A DNA stretch of 64,000 bases from Skermanella mucosa (GCF_016765655.2 NZ_CP086109.1:186001-250000); one strand, 5' to 3'; shown: positions 28,221 through 37,031, numbered from the stretch's first letter. Numbers and translations are program-made. Notes: a model not told the origin generated them from the letters alone.

Positions 28221-29029
28221 ATGAAACGTAGGACGTTTCTTCAAGCCGCTCTTGCGTTCTCTTTTTGTAGCGGCTTCCAATCCGAAACGACCGCTGCCAA
28301 TGCTGCCACCGCCGTCACAGCTACGGGCAGGTTGACCACGATCGCTCGTAAGGTATTCCATACCCGGGCAGGCAACAGATACAGGATCTGTTGGACCGCC
28401 AGCAGCACCGCCGGTACTTTCCGGGTTACCAAATCGGCCATTCGGTGGTTGCCACCCTTCCTGAACAATCCGACCGTCATAGACTTGAATAAAGTTGCCG
28501 CTGACAAGAAAATTTGGACATTCGGCGCGACGGAAGATGTGGTCTTTTTGCCAAAGTCAACACCTTGGACTCATGACCGTCTCCAAACCGTCGGCGGCCG
28601 GAACATCGTCTTGATCGGTGGCAAATTCGCTCCCAACTACTTTGGCAGCGCGGTCGGTACACTGAATTTCACTCGCAACCACGGTACGGTTTACATTGAA
28701 GGTATTCATGTCGACCATGCCCGTGTCGGCTCTAAGGATGGAGTAGGCTATTTTCACGAGCCGGGTGCATCCAGTGGTAACTTCATCATGCAAAACTGCC
28801 GGATAGAGAACATCAAAGGTTCACTGAACGGAACCCACGGCGATTGCTTTCAGCCGCAAGGGTCGGTCAAGAACTTAGGTTTCTATAACGTCACCACGAC
28901 GACGCAGTACCAGGCTTTCATGCTGGAACCAAGGAACCGGCTTGGATACTCGATCGGCACGATCACGATGGAGCGTGTCGAGGCAGCCAAGCTTCCCGGT
29001 CAGGACAGACGGTCCTGGCTCTACTATTT
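28221..29029 (+). pseudogene. 5' part of a secreted beta-helix-like protein gene split by an ISL3 element
   Basis: The first 269 codons of a gene whose remainder lies at 30801-31188. The start ATG at 28221 begins a Tat/Sec-like signal (MKRRTFLQAALAFSFCSGF). The mature part has short repeated beta-strand and turn segments (GGRNIVLIGGKFAPNYFG, NFIMQNCRIENIKGS, NLGFYNVTTTTQYQ) like right-handed parallel beta-helix proteins such as pectate-lyase-like folds. Beyond 29029 the frame continues into the element and ends there. Its GC is visibly lower than that of flanking chromosomal genes, which suggests transfer. The substrate is unknown. Confidence 0.75.
29022..29029. repeat. Target site duplication of the ISL3-family element, left copy
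   Basis: TACTATTT, identical to 30793-30800. The 8-bp length fits ISL3. Confidence 0.9.
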
Positions 29030-30792
29030 GGTCCATCCGCATTCCCGGTGCAGGGCGAGTGCGCCAGAGGGTGAGGATAACCATATGAGGAGAAACGCTT
29101 TTCCCCGAGAGTGCCGTCTTCTCCGTGTCCAATTCGTTGCTGTCCCTGCTCCCTGCCGGTCTCGCGGTTGAGCAGGTTGTCGTCCACCCTGATCGTGTCG
29201 TCGTCGCCGTTCGTGCTCGCGCCGCCACAGCGTCCTGTCCCTTGTGCCGGCGCCGCTCGCGTCGCGTCCACAGCCGCTACATCCGGCATCTTGGGGATCT
29301 CCCCTGGCAAGGCCGGATAGGCCATCTCGATCTTCAGGTCCGGCGCTTTCGCTGCTCCGCCCCCGGATGCCCGCGCCGGATCTTCGCCGAGCGCCTGCCG
29401 GAGGTGGCCCTGCCGAGGGTTCGGCGGACCGTCCGCCTCGCCGAGGCGCAGCGCCGCATCGCCCTGCATGCCGGAGGCGAGTCGGGCGCCCGCTTGGCGG
29501 ACCGGCTCGCCATGCCGGTCAGCGGCGACACCCTGCTGCGCCTGATCCGGGCGGCTCCCCTCCCGGTGGCACCGTCCCCGCGCGTCGTCGGCATCGATGA
29601 CTGGGCCTGGCGGCGTGGCCGGCGCTACGGCACCCTCATCGTCGATCTGGAGCGCAGCCGCCCCATTGACCTGCTGCCCGATCGCGACGGAGAAACAGTC
29701 GCCGCTTGGCTGAAGGCACACCCCGGCGTGGAGATCGTCGCCCGAGACCGGGCCGGTGCCTATGCCGACGGCGCCCGGACCGGCGCCCCGGACGCGGTCC
29801 AGGTGGCTGACCGTTGGCATCTTCTGCGCAATCTCGGCGACGCCCTGGCCGGCGTTCTCGACCGGCATCACCGGGCCATCCGCACTGCGACCAAGGCAGC
29901 CACGGCGGTGACGACGGTTCCGGTTCCCAACGCTCCGCCGGAGTCCCGGCCTCTGACCCGCAGCCAGCAGCGCACGCTGGACAAGCGGGCGGCGCGGCAG
30001 GCCCGTTTCGAGGAAGTTGCAGCACTGAACGCCCGCGGCTGGTCCCAGAGTGCTATCTCCCGCAGCACCGGCCTGGACCGTGCCACGATTCGGACATGGC
30101 TGCGGGCGGGCCGGCCTCCGTCGTGGAGCAAACCGGCTTATGGGAGCACAATCGACCGCCATGCCGAGTACCTGCGGCAGCGCTGGGCCGAGGGCTGCAC
30201 CAACACCGCCCGGCTGTGGCGGGAAATCCGTGACCGGGGCTATTCGGGCCGGCCCAAGACCGTGCAGGAATGGGTTCGGCGCCGGTTGCGGGGCACCGGT
30301 GCGGGGTCTGCCGACGCGGCGTCGTCCGCGACCGCCTGGAAAGCACCCTCCGGCCGGCGCGCGGCGTGGCTGGTGGTGGCCGATGCCGACGAGATCGACG
30401 ACACCGCAGGGAAGTTCGTCGAGGCGCTGCTTGCCGGATCGCCGGACCTGACCGCGGTGATCGCGCTGGCGCGGGAGTTCCGTACGATGGTGCGGGAGAG
30501 GCGGGCCGACGGATTAGATCCGTGGCTCGCGGCAGCGCAGGGAACGGCGCTGGCCGGGTTTGCCGGCGGCCTGAAACGGGACTTGGCGGCGGTTCGTGCC
30601 GGGCTGTCGCTGTCATGGAGCAGCGGCCCGGTGGAAGGTCAGGTCAGTCGGCTCAAGACGATCAAGCGTACCATGTGCGGGCGGGCTGGCTTCGACCTGT
30701 TGCGCTATCGGGTTCTGGAGGCCGCATGACATCGGAGAAAACATGATGTGGAAATGCACTTACCGCTGGTGCACCGGGAATGCGGATGGACC
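29030..30792. mobile_element. ISL3-family insertion sequence
   Basis: A 1,763-bp element. Its ends are an inverted repeat beginning GGTCCATCCGCATTCCCGGT (left 29030-29052; right end at 30792 on the other strand), at least 23 bp perfect. It contains one transposase gene and is flanked by an 8-bp duplication. Excision of the element plus one duplication copy restores the host gene in frame, so the insertion is clean and probably recent. Confidence 0.93.
29125..30729 (+). CDS. ISL3 family transposase
   Basis: A 534-residue transposase. An N-terminal zinc-finger pair (CPLCRRRSRRVHSRY, then CSAPGCPRRIF) precedes the DDE core with VVGIDDWAWRRGRRYGTLIV, the typical ISL3 motif. ADRWHLLRNLGDAL follows, and the end is SSGPVEGQVSRLKTIKRTM with the catalytic Glu. 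A helix-turn-helix insertion (SQSAISRSTGLDRATIRTW) sits in the middle. The frame is intact. Confidence 0.95.
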   Translation: MSNSLLSLLPAGLAVEQVVVHPDRVVVAVRARAATASCPLCRRRSRRVHSRYIRHLGDLPWQGRIGHLDLQVRRFRCSAPGCPRRIFAERLPEVALPRVRRTVRLAEAQRRIALHAGGESGARLADRLAMPVSGDTLLRLIRAAPLPVAPSPRVVGIDDWAWRRGRRYGTLIVDLERSRPIDLLPDRDGETVAAWLKAHPGVEIVARDRAGAYADGARTGAPDAVQVADRWHLLRNLGDALAGVLDRHHRAIRTATKAATAVTTVPVPNAPPESRPLTRSQQRTLDKRAARQARFEEVAALNARGWSQSAISRSTGLDRATIRTWLRAGRPPSWSKPAYGSTIDRHAEYLRQRWAEGCTNTARLWREIRDRGYSGRPKTVQEWVRRRLRGTGAGSADAASSATAWKAPSGRRAAWLVVADADEIDDTAGKFVEALLAGSPDLTAVIALAREFRTMVRERRADGLDPWLAAAQGTALAGFAGGLKRDLAAVRAGLSLSWSSGPVEGQVSRLKTIKRTMCGRAGFDLLRYRVLEAA

Positions 30793-30800
30793 TACTATTT
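30793..30800. repeat. Target site duplication of the ISL3-family element, right copy
   Basis: TACTATTT directly after the right inverted repeat, matching 29022-29029. Confidence 0.9.
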
Positions 30801-31188
30801 TACCGAAACCGGCACTCCGGTTTTCCCCATCACTTTCAAAGATGTCTACGTTACCGAGGCGCCCGGCCTGCCGGCCGAATCCAACTTCGTGTATCCTTGC
30901 AAAGGCCTCCCTGCGGGCGCGGTCCGGAATGGAAACAAGATCGCGTGGCCGCAAAAGCCTTACAACGGCTACATCACTGTCGGCAGGCGAGGCTTCGTCA
31001 AGTCCGAACAATGCGGCATCGGCTACGCCAGGGACGAGTCCGTCATCTGCCGGGAAGGCATCAGCTTCGTCAAAGGAGCGAACGTTTACGAATTCACGGC
31101 GATCTCGGACAAGACCTGTTTCGAATTGTTCCGGACGGGCAGCACCAGCGTCACGGTTACCGATATTGTCCTTCGGAATGGCGGCTGA
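30801..31188 (+). pseudogene. 3' part of the secreted beta-helix-like protein gene
   Basis: It continues the gene at 28221. Joining 28221-29029 to 30801-31188 gives 1,197 bases, exactly 399 codons with the stop, and the junction reads SWLYYFTETGTPVF. The C-terminal part contains FPITFKDVYVTEAPGLPAES and ends VTDIVLRNGG. A short frame that starts inside the element end (30748) can be translated as an artefact, but the original N-terminus and secretion signal are lost from it. Confidence 0.8.
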
Positions 31189-31294
31189 CGCCGCTGTTCA
31201 TGGAGGAGCAGGCCCGGAGCGTCGGCTCGAGTGACCCGGAGCAAGACCCGGGAGCCCCGCAGCTCCCGGACCTGCGGTTCGTTCAGTTCCTTGC

Positions 31295-32566
31295 TTAGGT
31301 CCAGTAGGTCTGCATGGCTTCGTTCCGGGCTTCGACGAACTCGGCAGGGAGGGGTTTCTGGAGTTCGTCGGGCACCAGCTTCGCGAAGAACAGCTTCTTC
31401 AGCGCGTCGGCTTCCGGATGGTCGGGCTGGCTGTCCAGTTCGAGCCGGCCCCGTTCCGTGCGGTAGTCGTAGTACTCGTATTCCATCCCTTCCGGCTGGG
31501 GAGTGGCTTCGTTCGTCTTCCAGAAGGAATAGGTGCCGAGCTTGCCCGTCTCCGTGATGACGCCGACGGCATGCTCCGGCGCCCGCCAGTAATTGTCCAC
31601 GTTCGGGTAAATCTCGTCGGTCGAATGCAGCGCATAGGCGCGGCCGGGAGCGCCCGGTTCCGACAGCATCGTGAACAGGTCGGCCCGGCTGCCGTAGAGG
31701 GCGTGGAGCGTCGGATCCTTCAGCCAGTCGTTCCCGCCGGTGGCGAGCGACAGGTAGAACGGCACGAGATCGACGCTGGAGGTCAGATGGGTGCGCGGGA
31801 CCTCCGGGAACCGGGCGTACCGGCCGGTGAAATCGCGGACGATCAGGGGAACCTGGACGGGCTCCCTGTAGACGCCGCCCTTGCCCTGGAGTCCGTGGGC
31901 GCTGGAGTATTCGCCATGGTCGGAGGTGAAGATCACGACCGAATTTTCGCGGATCCCCGGCGGGATGTTGCCCAGGAACTGGCCGATCTGGCGGTCCACT
32001 TCGAGAATGGTCTGGTTATAGACGTTCTGGGCCTTGATCCAGTAGTCGAACGGCGCGAACGCGGCGCCCTGGCCCGGGAGGTCCGACTTTACGACCTTGA
32101 AGCCCGTCCCGGACCCGTCGTCGCTGATGCCGCCCCAGATCACGTCCGACCAGGTGCGGAAATAGCGCTGCAGCTTCGGCTTGGACGCGAGCTGCCCGGC
32201 CGATTCCCAGTTTTCCGGCAGGGCATAGTGGCAGTCGGGCGGCGTCTCCTGCTGCACGATGTTGACGCCGTAAGCGAGCGCCGGCGTCAGGTCCGCTTCC
32301 TTGAAGAGGCCGGTGTAGCGCTCGGCCTCGATGCGGGCCTCGGCGGCGGCGCCCTGTTCCGCGCCGGCATTCTCCCGCAGCTGGGCCTTCACGTTCTCCT
32401 TGTTGATGCGGTTCCGCATCCAGCCGATGGCCTGGGCGGCGATCAGGCTGTCGTTCGGCGTCACCGACCCGTGCGTCGCGTTGGACGGGACGCCGCCCAG
32501 GCCCTCGCCGGGGTTGCCGATGGGGTCCGGCGTGGTCAGGCCACCGGCGCGGGAAAGGCTCCTCAC
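31295..32566 (-). pseudogene. Sulfatase/alkaline-phosphatase-superfamily protein lacking its N-terminal catalytic part
   Basis: A 423-residue frame with the C-terminal two thirds of a sulfatase: VVIFTSDHGEYSSAHGLQGK carries the conserved DHG metal-binding site, followed by YREPVQVPLIVRD and a typical tail. The N-terminal region with the DQxR segment and the Cys/Ser-x-Pro-x-Arg nucleophile is absent. The frame opens at a GTG overlapping the stop of the preceding ORF (GTGA). A 5' deletion that fused it to the anti-sigma remnant is the simplest reading. It would be inactive as a sulfatase. Confidence 0.7.
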
Positions 32567-32718
32567 GCGCTCGCGGCATGCCGCCAGCGCAGGATCCGGC
32601 GTCCCGCCGCACAGGGCATGGCGGTCAGCAGCGCCACCGTCCCGAACTGCCAGAACAGCACCATGAGGCTGGCGTCCTGCGCATGGAACAGCCGCAGGAT
32701 GAGATCGTCTGTCCGCAT
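32563..32718 (-). pseudogene. Internally deleted NrsF/DUF1109-like anti-sigma factor
   Basis: A 51-residue ORF four bases after the ECF sigma gene. It begins MRTDDLILRL, the start typical of NrsF/DUF1109 proteins, and ends like their last membrane helix and tail (LMVLFWQFGTVALLTAMPCA, then GRRILRW). The family is usually about 200 residues with six helices, so roughly 150 residues are missing between the two halves. The product, if made, would have one hydrophobic segment and probably cannot hold the sigma factor. Confidence 0.6.
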
Positions 32719-32722
32719 GGCG

Positions 32723-33310
32723 TCAGGCTCCCCTGCCGAGCGCCGCGCGCAACGACCTGATGGCTCGGTGCATGGCGACCTTCAGCGCGGCAACGCTCAT
32801 GCCGGTCGCCGCGGCGGCTTCCTTGAGGCTCATTTCGTCAACCTTCAGCAACTCGACCGCGATCCGTTGCCTGCGCGGCAGGTCGGCGATCGCGATCCGG
32901 AGGCGGTCGGACGTTATGCCTTCCCGATCCGTACCCGCAGCGTCACCGGCGAAGTGTTCGGGTGAAAAGGCTTCCGGCGGGGCTTCGATCGCCACTTCGC
33001 TGACTGCCCGCCGGGCATGGCGGCGGGCGGCGTCGGCCACCCGATTGCGGACGATGGCAAGCAGCCAGGGCAGGAACGGACGCCCCGGATCGTAGGCGTG
33101 GCGCACGGCGTGGACCGACAGCAGCACGTCCTGCACGATGTCCTCGGCATCCGGGCCGGTGCCCCAGCGGCTTCCGACGGTGCGCCGCACGATGGGCGCT
33201 ACCTCTCGCAGCAGGCGTGCATAGGCAGCGGCGTTCCCGGCCTGTGCCGCGCGCATCAGCACCGCCAGGTGATCCCGATCGTCGTCCGGCATCTGCATCT
33301 CCATCCGCAT
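32723..33310 (-). CDS. ECF RNA polymerase sigma factor (SigF-like, NrsF-linked)
   Basis: A 195-residue ECF sigma factor. Region 2 includes DAEDIVQDVLLSVHAVRHAY and FLPWLLAIVRNRVADAARRH; region 4 includes LPRRQRIAVELLKVDEMSLK and ATGMSVAALKVAMHRAIRSL. In alphaproteobacteria this type is paired with an NrsF membrane anti-sigma and responds to metal or oxidative stress. Here the partner gene directly downstream is a deleted remnant. The first ATG at 33310 has a weak AGGGA; later in-frame ATGs are possible. Confidence 0.88.
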   Translation of the reverse strand: MRMEMQMPDDDRDHLAVLMRAAQAGNAAAYARLLREVAPIVRRTVGSRWGTGPDAEDIVQDVLLSVHAVRHAYDPGRPFLPWLLAIVRNRVADAARRHARRAVSEVAIEAPPEAFSPEHFAGDAAGTDREGITSDRLRIAIADLPRRQRIAVELLKVDEMSLKEAAAATGMSVAALKVAMHRAIRSLRAALGRGA

Positions 33311-33420
33311 GTCCCTGTTTGCGGTTGGGGTTGCGGTCGGACGAGAATGCCCGGATTCCCCTGCGGAACGCGCTTCAAGCCTTCACACGTTTGCGTGAGC
33401 GGCGTGATCGGCGCCGCCGG

Positions 33421-33942
33421 TCATCGGGACTGCGCGTCGGCGACGATCTTCGCGAAGATGCCGTCCAATTCCCCGGCCATGGAATCGAGTTCGGCATTCC
33501 CGTAAGGAGCGAAGACGCTGGACGGCTTGCGATAGGTCAGCGTCGCCGTGCCGTCGTCGGCTTCCGTGAGGTACAGGCGCAAGGGCGCCTCGATCCCGGC
33601 CGGCACGCTGGCCTTCAGCATCCGCACGGCGAAATCGGGGCGGTACACCATGATTACCGCGTTGCCGGGAATCGTGACGCCGATGGACTGCGCACCCCGG
33701 GTAGCGCTCGCTTCGGCCACGATGCCCATCCGGTTCTCCTTGATGGCTTGACGCAGCCGGTCGTCGAAGGCGGTGAAGGGAACGTCCGTGTCGATCACGA
33801 CCGTTCCCGAGCGCTGCGCACCGCCACCAACCATCGCGGCATCCGTCTGGGCATTCGCTTGCACGGCGGGCAAGGAGGCAACCAGTGTCAATGCGACCAA
33901 TGTCGATGCGAACAGTGTCGATGCGAAGGGAGCGCGTTTCAT
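33421..33942 (-). CDS. Exported DUF302 domain protein
   Basis: A 173-residue protein. The start at 33942 follows GGAGG and opens a signal peptide (MKRAPFASTLFASTLVALTL, cleavage near VQANA). The DUF302 domain is visible in VDTDVPFTAFDDRL-like spacing (VIDTDVPFTAFDDRLRQAI) and VPAGIEAPLRLYLTEADDG. The family has an alpha/beta fold of uncertain function, often near redox or metal genes. It lies 110 bp upstream of the ECF sigma gene on the same strand. Confidence 0.8.
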   Translation of the reverse strand: MKRAPFASTLFASTLVALTLVASLPAVQANAQTDAAMVGGGAQRSGTVVIDTDVPFTAFDDRLRQAIKENRMGIVAEASATRGAQSIGVTIPGNAVIMVYRPDFAVRMLKASVPAGIEAPLRLYLTEADDGTATLTYRKPSSVFAPYGNAELDSMAGELDGIFAKIVADAQSR

Positions 33943-34097
33943 GTCGGCCTCCGGGGCAGGTTGGGTGCGCATCATACCCGGGTTCCCGCCCGCGCGGCGT
34001 GGAGCATGCGCATGCGTGCACGGCTTCGATCCCATCGTCCGCGAGGGCCGGGGAAGGTGCCCGGTCCCCGCGGACTTGGGCGGTCACCTGACCGCGG

Positions 34098-34388
34098 TCA
34101 CTTCGCGGCGCAGGGATTCACCGGCGCGCACGGACTGGCGGCGGCCTTGGCCGCGCACGGATTGGCCAAAACCTTGGCCGCGCAGGGGTTGGCCGAGGCC
34201 TTGACCGCGCACGGGTTGGCGGCCGGTTTCCCCGCGCACGGGTTGGCTGCGGCCTTGGCCGCGCAGGGGTTGGCCGCCTTGGGCGCGCAGGGATTGGCCT
34301 GCGCTCCGGCCGGCCCGGCGACGGTCGCCGCTCCGCCGATCAGCGCAGCGGCCCCGGCGATCAGCATCATTTTCCTCATGCCCGTCAT
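34098..34388 (-). CDS. Secreted Cys-rich NPCA-repeat peptide
   Basis: A 96-residue protein. A signal peptide (MRKMMLIAGAAALIGGAATV, cleavage near AGAQA) is followed by about eight copies of an [ANS]PCA[APGV]K unit, giving eight cysteines at regular 7-9 residue spacing. All are followed by Ala, and most units end in Lys. No other domain is present. I read it as a periplasmic metal- or thiol-reactive peptide, or the precursor of a modified peptide; this is inference. GGGAGAGAG precedes the ATG. The repeats are uneven at DNA level but clearly related. Confidence 0.7.
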   Translation of the reverse strand: MTGMRKMMLIAGAAALIGGAATVAGPAGAQANPCAPKAANPCAAKAAANPCAGKPAANPCAVKASANPCAAKVLANPCAAKAAASPCAPVNPCAAK

Positions 34389-34498
34389 CTCTCTCTCCCG
34401 TCGTCTCGTTGGCGTGCGGAAACCTGCGTCGGCTTCCCGGACCGGGTTCGTTCCGCAGGAGCGCCAGGTTACGGTCGCCCGTATCGCAGGAGCCCGCA

Positions 34499-35227
34499 TC
34501 ACGCCGATGTGATGCGGCTTGATCGGGCGTCCCAGGCGGCCTTGACCGCCGCCACCTGGTCCACCAGCGAGATGTCGAGCGCCGAGGTGATCTCCAGGCC
34601 CCGGTCCTCGAAGACGTCGGTGTCCGGGTGCGCGGTCCGTCGCCGGGCTATCGCAAGGTCGCGCCCGCGCAGCAGCGCCTCGATCTGAGGACGGAAAAGA
34701 ACGGCCATCGCCGTGATCCAGCGGTTGAGCGGCCAGGAGGGGCGGGGCAGGTCGATGACGAAGCGGTCGAGCATGGCGATGACGTCGTCGGCCGCGTACC
34801 ATGTTTCGCCGGTCACCCAGCGGTTCGTGGTGAACAGGCGAACCGGCAGTCCCTCGCGGCTCATCGAGATCGCGAACAGGTGGGACAGCGCCGCCTCGTC
34901 GCCGGCACCGGCGTCCGCCGGTGCGTTCCCCGGCGCCGGCCGCGTGCCGGGCGGCATTCCGGCCGGGCGCAGGAAGGTATGGAAATGCCCGTAGTCGTGC
35001 CACCCGCGCTCTTCGGGCGGGTGGGCATGGAAGTAATATTGGGCGTGGGTCTCCGGGTCGTAGACATCGTCCGGCGGGTAGTGCTCCCACTCGGTGAAGG
35101 TGCCGTTGCCGCGCAGCACCTCGCCGACGAGGTTGTCGCCGCCCTTGCGCAGCACGCGCACGCAGTCCACGGCCTCCGCCGCCGCTTCGGCCATACGCTC
35201 GATCGTCGCGTCGTCAAGATTCATCAT
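34499..35227 (-). CDS. DUF6969-like protein of unknown function
   Basis: A 242-residue cytosolic protein. The N-terminal half has VRVLRKGGDNLVGEVLRGNG and the His/Tyr-rich QYYFHAHPPEE followed by YGHFHTFLRP, which resembles the family I know as DUF6969. The middle has VRLFTTNRWVTGETWYAAD. Several clustered His residues suggest metal binding. Biochemical function is not known to me. The start at 35227 is preferred because the longer frame runs into the upstream cyclase gene. Confidence 0.55.
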   Translation of the reverse strand: MMNLDDATIERMAEAAAEAVDCVRVLRKGGDNLVGEVLRGNGTFTEWEHYPPDDVYDPETHAQYYFHAHPPEERGWHDYGHFHTFLRPAGMPPGTRPAPGNAPADAGAGDEAALSHLFAISMSREGLPVRLFTTNRWVTGETWYAADDVIAMLDRFVIDLPRPSWPLNRWITAMAVLFRPQIEALLRGRDLAIARRRTAHPDTDVFEDRGLEITSALDISLVDQVAAVKAAWDARSSRITSA

Positions 35228-35289
35228 GTCGGGTCCATCCTGGCGGTTCTCTCGATTGGCAGGCGATTTCACCTCGGGCGATAGCCGCA

Positions 35290-36705
35290 TCAAGGTCGCG
35301 ACGAAGCTGCGGACACCCATGAGCCGAGGCCGCGATCGCACGAATCACACAGGGCGACGAGATCCAGGACATGGTCGACGCCGGCGACTTGCCGCGCGGC
35401 CAGCACGGTCGCGGCGCAATCCCCGGCGTACCCCTGGCGCCGAGCCAGCTCGAAGGTGTCCAAGGTCGTCAGGGCACGGGTTCCCTCGGCCTTGTTGTGC
35501 TTCTCCAACTTGCTGGCGAGGTTTACCGGATCGCCGATCACGGTATATTCGAGCCGCGTATCGTCGCCGATCGCGCCGAAGATCACGCGACCGGTCGTCA
35601 CCGCTATTCCAAAGCCCAGGGGTGGCGCGCCCGAAGCCTCACGAGCCCGGTTCCAATCCTCCATGGCGTCAAGTACGGCGTCGGCCGCGGCCAACGCATC
35701 GGCCGCATAGCTGTTCGCCGCCCGGTCCGTCCCGAAGGTCGCCATGATGCCGTCCCCCAGGAACTTGTCGATCGATCCGCCATGTTCCCGGATTACGGGC
35801 ACGATACGCTGCTGGTAGTCGCCGAGCAGCCGAAGCACGTCGTAAGGCGGCAGGATGGCGGTCAGTTGCGTGAAGCCACGCAGATCGATCATGACGATGG
35901 CGGCCTCGCACGTCTCCCCCTGGCCGACGACGATGCGTTCCCCGCCACCGGTGATGCGCCGTGCGACTTCGGGTGCGAAGAAGCGGGCCAGTTCCCGGGC
36001 CGCGCTGCCTTCGGTGACCGCCAGCACGAGCAGCCGCCGGGCACGCGCCAGGGCCATCGTCAGGATCAGCGTTACCACGATGATGGCGAACATCTTGTCG
36101 AACTCGGCACCGAGCAGGATTTTGTTTCCCGTCATATATTCGATGTAATTGCGCGTGATCACACCCGTCCCGAGTTCTCCCACGACCGCATTGATCACCA
36201 GCAATCCCCAGCCGACCACTCCTGTCATGCCGGTAATCAGCACATATCGGGGATCGAAACGAAGCGCTCGAAGCGAAATGAAGATGAAGACGTACAGAAG
36301 AGTTGGCGCCTTGAGATAAAAGCTGGGCGGCTGAGCATACTGGATATGAAAAGACCAGATCAGCACCATGAGCAGACCCATGTCGAACACGGCCGAGATC
36401 GTCAACGGCCAGGGCCGAAAGGTCGCGACGCTTGCCCAGGCGATCCGGACGACGGTCAAGGTGATATAGATTCCCAGGACCCAGGGGACCGGCTGCAAAC
36501 CGGCGACACCACTGTCGGCCGCCTTCGGCGCCAGTGAATAGAGGGTTGTGAACGTCAAGGCCAAAAGGATTTGGACCCAACCGATCAGGACTTCGCTTTC
36601 GTGCTCTTGCGCCCGGATCCGAATACGGATGTGCTCCGGCAACCGCTCGATCGGCGTATAGCGTCCAAGAAGCAATTCGCAAAAGTAGCTGAGCCAAACC
36701 TGCAT
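35290..36705 (-). CDS. Membrane-anchored class III adenylate/guanylate cyclase
   Basis: A 471-residue protein. About six transmembrane helices occupy residues 40-225, with no HAMP or periplasmic sensor domain. The catalytic domain at about 255-440 has the two metal-binding Asp segments (IVMIDLRGFTQLT and FLGDGIMATFG) and LEYTVIGDPVNLASKLE, so it should make cAMP or cGMP. The membrane part resembles the MASE-type integral sensors. It leads the co-directional array towards the Cys-rich peptide and ECF genes. Confidence 0.85.
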   Translation of the reverse strand: MQVWLSYFCELLLGRYTPIERLPEHIRIRIRAQEHESEVLIGWVQILLALTFTTLYSLAPKAADSGVAGLQPVPWVLGIYITLTVVRIAWASVATFRPWPLTISAVFDMGLLMVLIWSFHIQYAQPPSFYLKAPTLLYVFIFISLRALRFDPRYVLITGMTGVVGWGLLVINAVVGELGTGVITRNYIEYMTGNKILLGAEFDKMFAIIVVTLILTMALARARRLLVLAVTEGSAARELARFFAPEVARRITGGGERIVVGQGETCEAAIVMIDLRGFTQLTAILPPYDVLRLLGDYQQRIVPVIREHGGSIDKFLGDGIMATFGTDRAANSYAADALAAADAVLDAMEDWNRAREASGAPPLGFGIAVTTGRVIFGAIGDDTRLEYTVIGDPVNLASKLEKHNKAEGTRALTTLDTFELARRQGYAGDCAATVLAARQVAGVDHVLDLVALCDSCDRGLGSWVSAASSRP

Positions 36706-37031
36706 CGTAGGACAACCATATCCAAGGGATAGTAGGTCATTATCGCAGGTAGGCGGCCAGGAGCATGATCAAACCTGCGTGATTGACTTTTGCGGCCCGG
36801 CACCTGGTCTGTTCTCGCGGCTTCGCGCGTTTCGGGAACGGCTTGACGGCAGGGGCGGCGGAACGGGGAGGACGTCATGGCCGGTGATCCGGGCCAGCCT
36901 CTCCATCGGGTTCGATCTTCCCGTCGGTTTCCCGATTGAACCAGCGCCCCCACGCCGCTGTTGACGGGGTCGAGGCCCGGACATCGCGCGGCGCCCAAGC
37001 AAGAACAGGCACCCAGGAGGGAGAAGAATCC
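36706..37031. other. Intergenic stretch between the divergent cyclase and BKACE genes
   Basis: 326 bp. It should contain both promoters. A 20-codon ORF starting near 36,877 with a good GGGGAGG ribosome site could be a leader peptide, but it has no features to support it. No terminator or operator palindrome stood out. Confidence 0.4.

Noticed and set aside
34098-34388. CRISPR-like or DNA-level direct repeat array
   Set aside because: The periodicity is at protein level (NPCA units), with uneven DNA spacing and no unique spacers of constant length.
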